Assembly (NCBI GenBank): GCA_023431055.1 | Contig: JAEYXX010000160.1 | Coordinates: 1 to 23,043 of the forward strand | From: Pseudomonadota bacterium | GTDB lineage: Bacteria; Pseudomonadota; Gammaproteobacteria; Pseudomonadales; Pseudomonadaceae | Direction of reading: 5' to 3' | DNA: 23,043 nucleotides | Shown: piece after piece, positions 22,860 through 23,043 of the stretch | Numbering within the stretch: position 1 is the first letter of the stretch | Layout: the number at the start of each line of letters is the position of its first letter | Notes under the pieces: generated by a model | What the model saw: the letters and a program-made list of their open reading frames with translations, nothing else | What the model was told of the DNA's origin: nothing | Databases searched by the model: none | Translations under genes and position numbers: made by a program

Positions 22860-23043
22860 TGTATGTTGAGCGCATTACCAACCGCAACGAAGAAACAGTT
22901 TCCGGGGAGGCCGTTTGCTCCTAGAGGCACCTTGCGTGACCTCGTCTGTAGATCGGCCCCCCGCCTCATTACCACTACGTGGAGTATCCCGAAGCCGGAC
23001 TCGAGAGAGTGGCGGACTTCGCATCACAAGGTTGTAGCGGTAA
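22860..23043. other. Gene-free tail of unknown nature at the window edge
   Basis: No credible coding region, tRNA or riboswitch was found in either strand of the last 184 bases. The short frames here translate REP DNA or lack coding character. An 8-mer CATTACCA occurs twice (22873-22880 and 22967-22974). The segment starts exactly where the REP arm ends, and its composition is less GC-rich than its neighbours. It could be a leader for cobJ on the - strand, or the edge of an inserted element. Confidence 0.4.

Noticed and set aside
22766..22975. 69-codon - strand frame upstream of cobJ
   Set aside because: Largely translated REP sequence; no coding features.
22679..23043. Cobalamin riboswitch upstream of cobJ
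   Set aside because: REP hairpins and a GGTGCC word are present, but the remaining conserved core was not found.

Overview
This is a GC-rich, gene-dense stretch that looks like a Pseudomonas chromosome, probably from the mendocina/oleovorans/alcaligenes side of the genus. The grounds are protein content and several REP-type palindrome families between genes (heads such as GTAGGGTGGGTTA, TGTGGGAGG, GTAGGAGCC and GTAGCCCGGATGCAATC). No rRNA, tRNA, CRISPR array, transposase gene or recognisable cobalamin riboswitch was seen.

Left arm (1-7461, + strand): an aerobic cobalamin block, cobW (5' truncated by the window) - cobN - chlD - cobF. chlD is the most interesting locus. A 334-codon AAA+ frame ends in A AAA AAG CTC TGA. 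A -1 slip on that heptamer enters the von Willebrand A frame, and an 8-bp perfect hairpin starts 6 nt after the heptamer. One gene can therefore give a short ChlI-type subunit and a 565-aa ChlD-type subunit, which with CobN would form a complete cobaltochelatase without cobS/cobT.

Middle (7511-16012): two outer-membrane uptake loci. On the - strand, a TonB-dependent receptor is followed 16 nt later by a small exported protein of unknown function. Next come an AhpD-like protein and a PchR-type AraC regulator (- strand). Divergent from the regulator are an uncharacterised 129-aa protein, an AmpG/RhtX/FptX-like permease and an IutA/RhtA-like receptor. This looks like a module for taking up a hydroxamate/citrate xenosiderophore, with a Fur-box-like site in the divergent promoter region.

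Right-middle (16017-20909): a decayed MFS transporter (internal deletion plus frameshift), a LysR regulator divergent from an SDR oxidoreductase with a palindromic operator candidate between them, a flavin-reductase-like protein, a LysE-type exporter, and a divergent GlxA-type AraC regulator preceded by a 21-bp-phased direct repeat.

Right arm (21023-23043): a second cobalamin gene, a CbiG-CobJ fusion on the - strand. A perfect 21-bp REP hairpin abuts its ribosome-binding site. Beyond it lie another REP pair and about 180 nt without a gene. The two cobalamin pieces are separated by about 13.5 kb of uptake and accessory genes.
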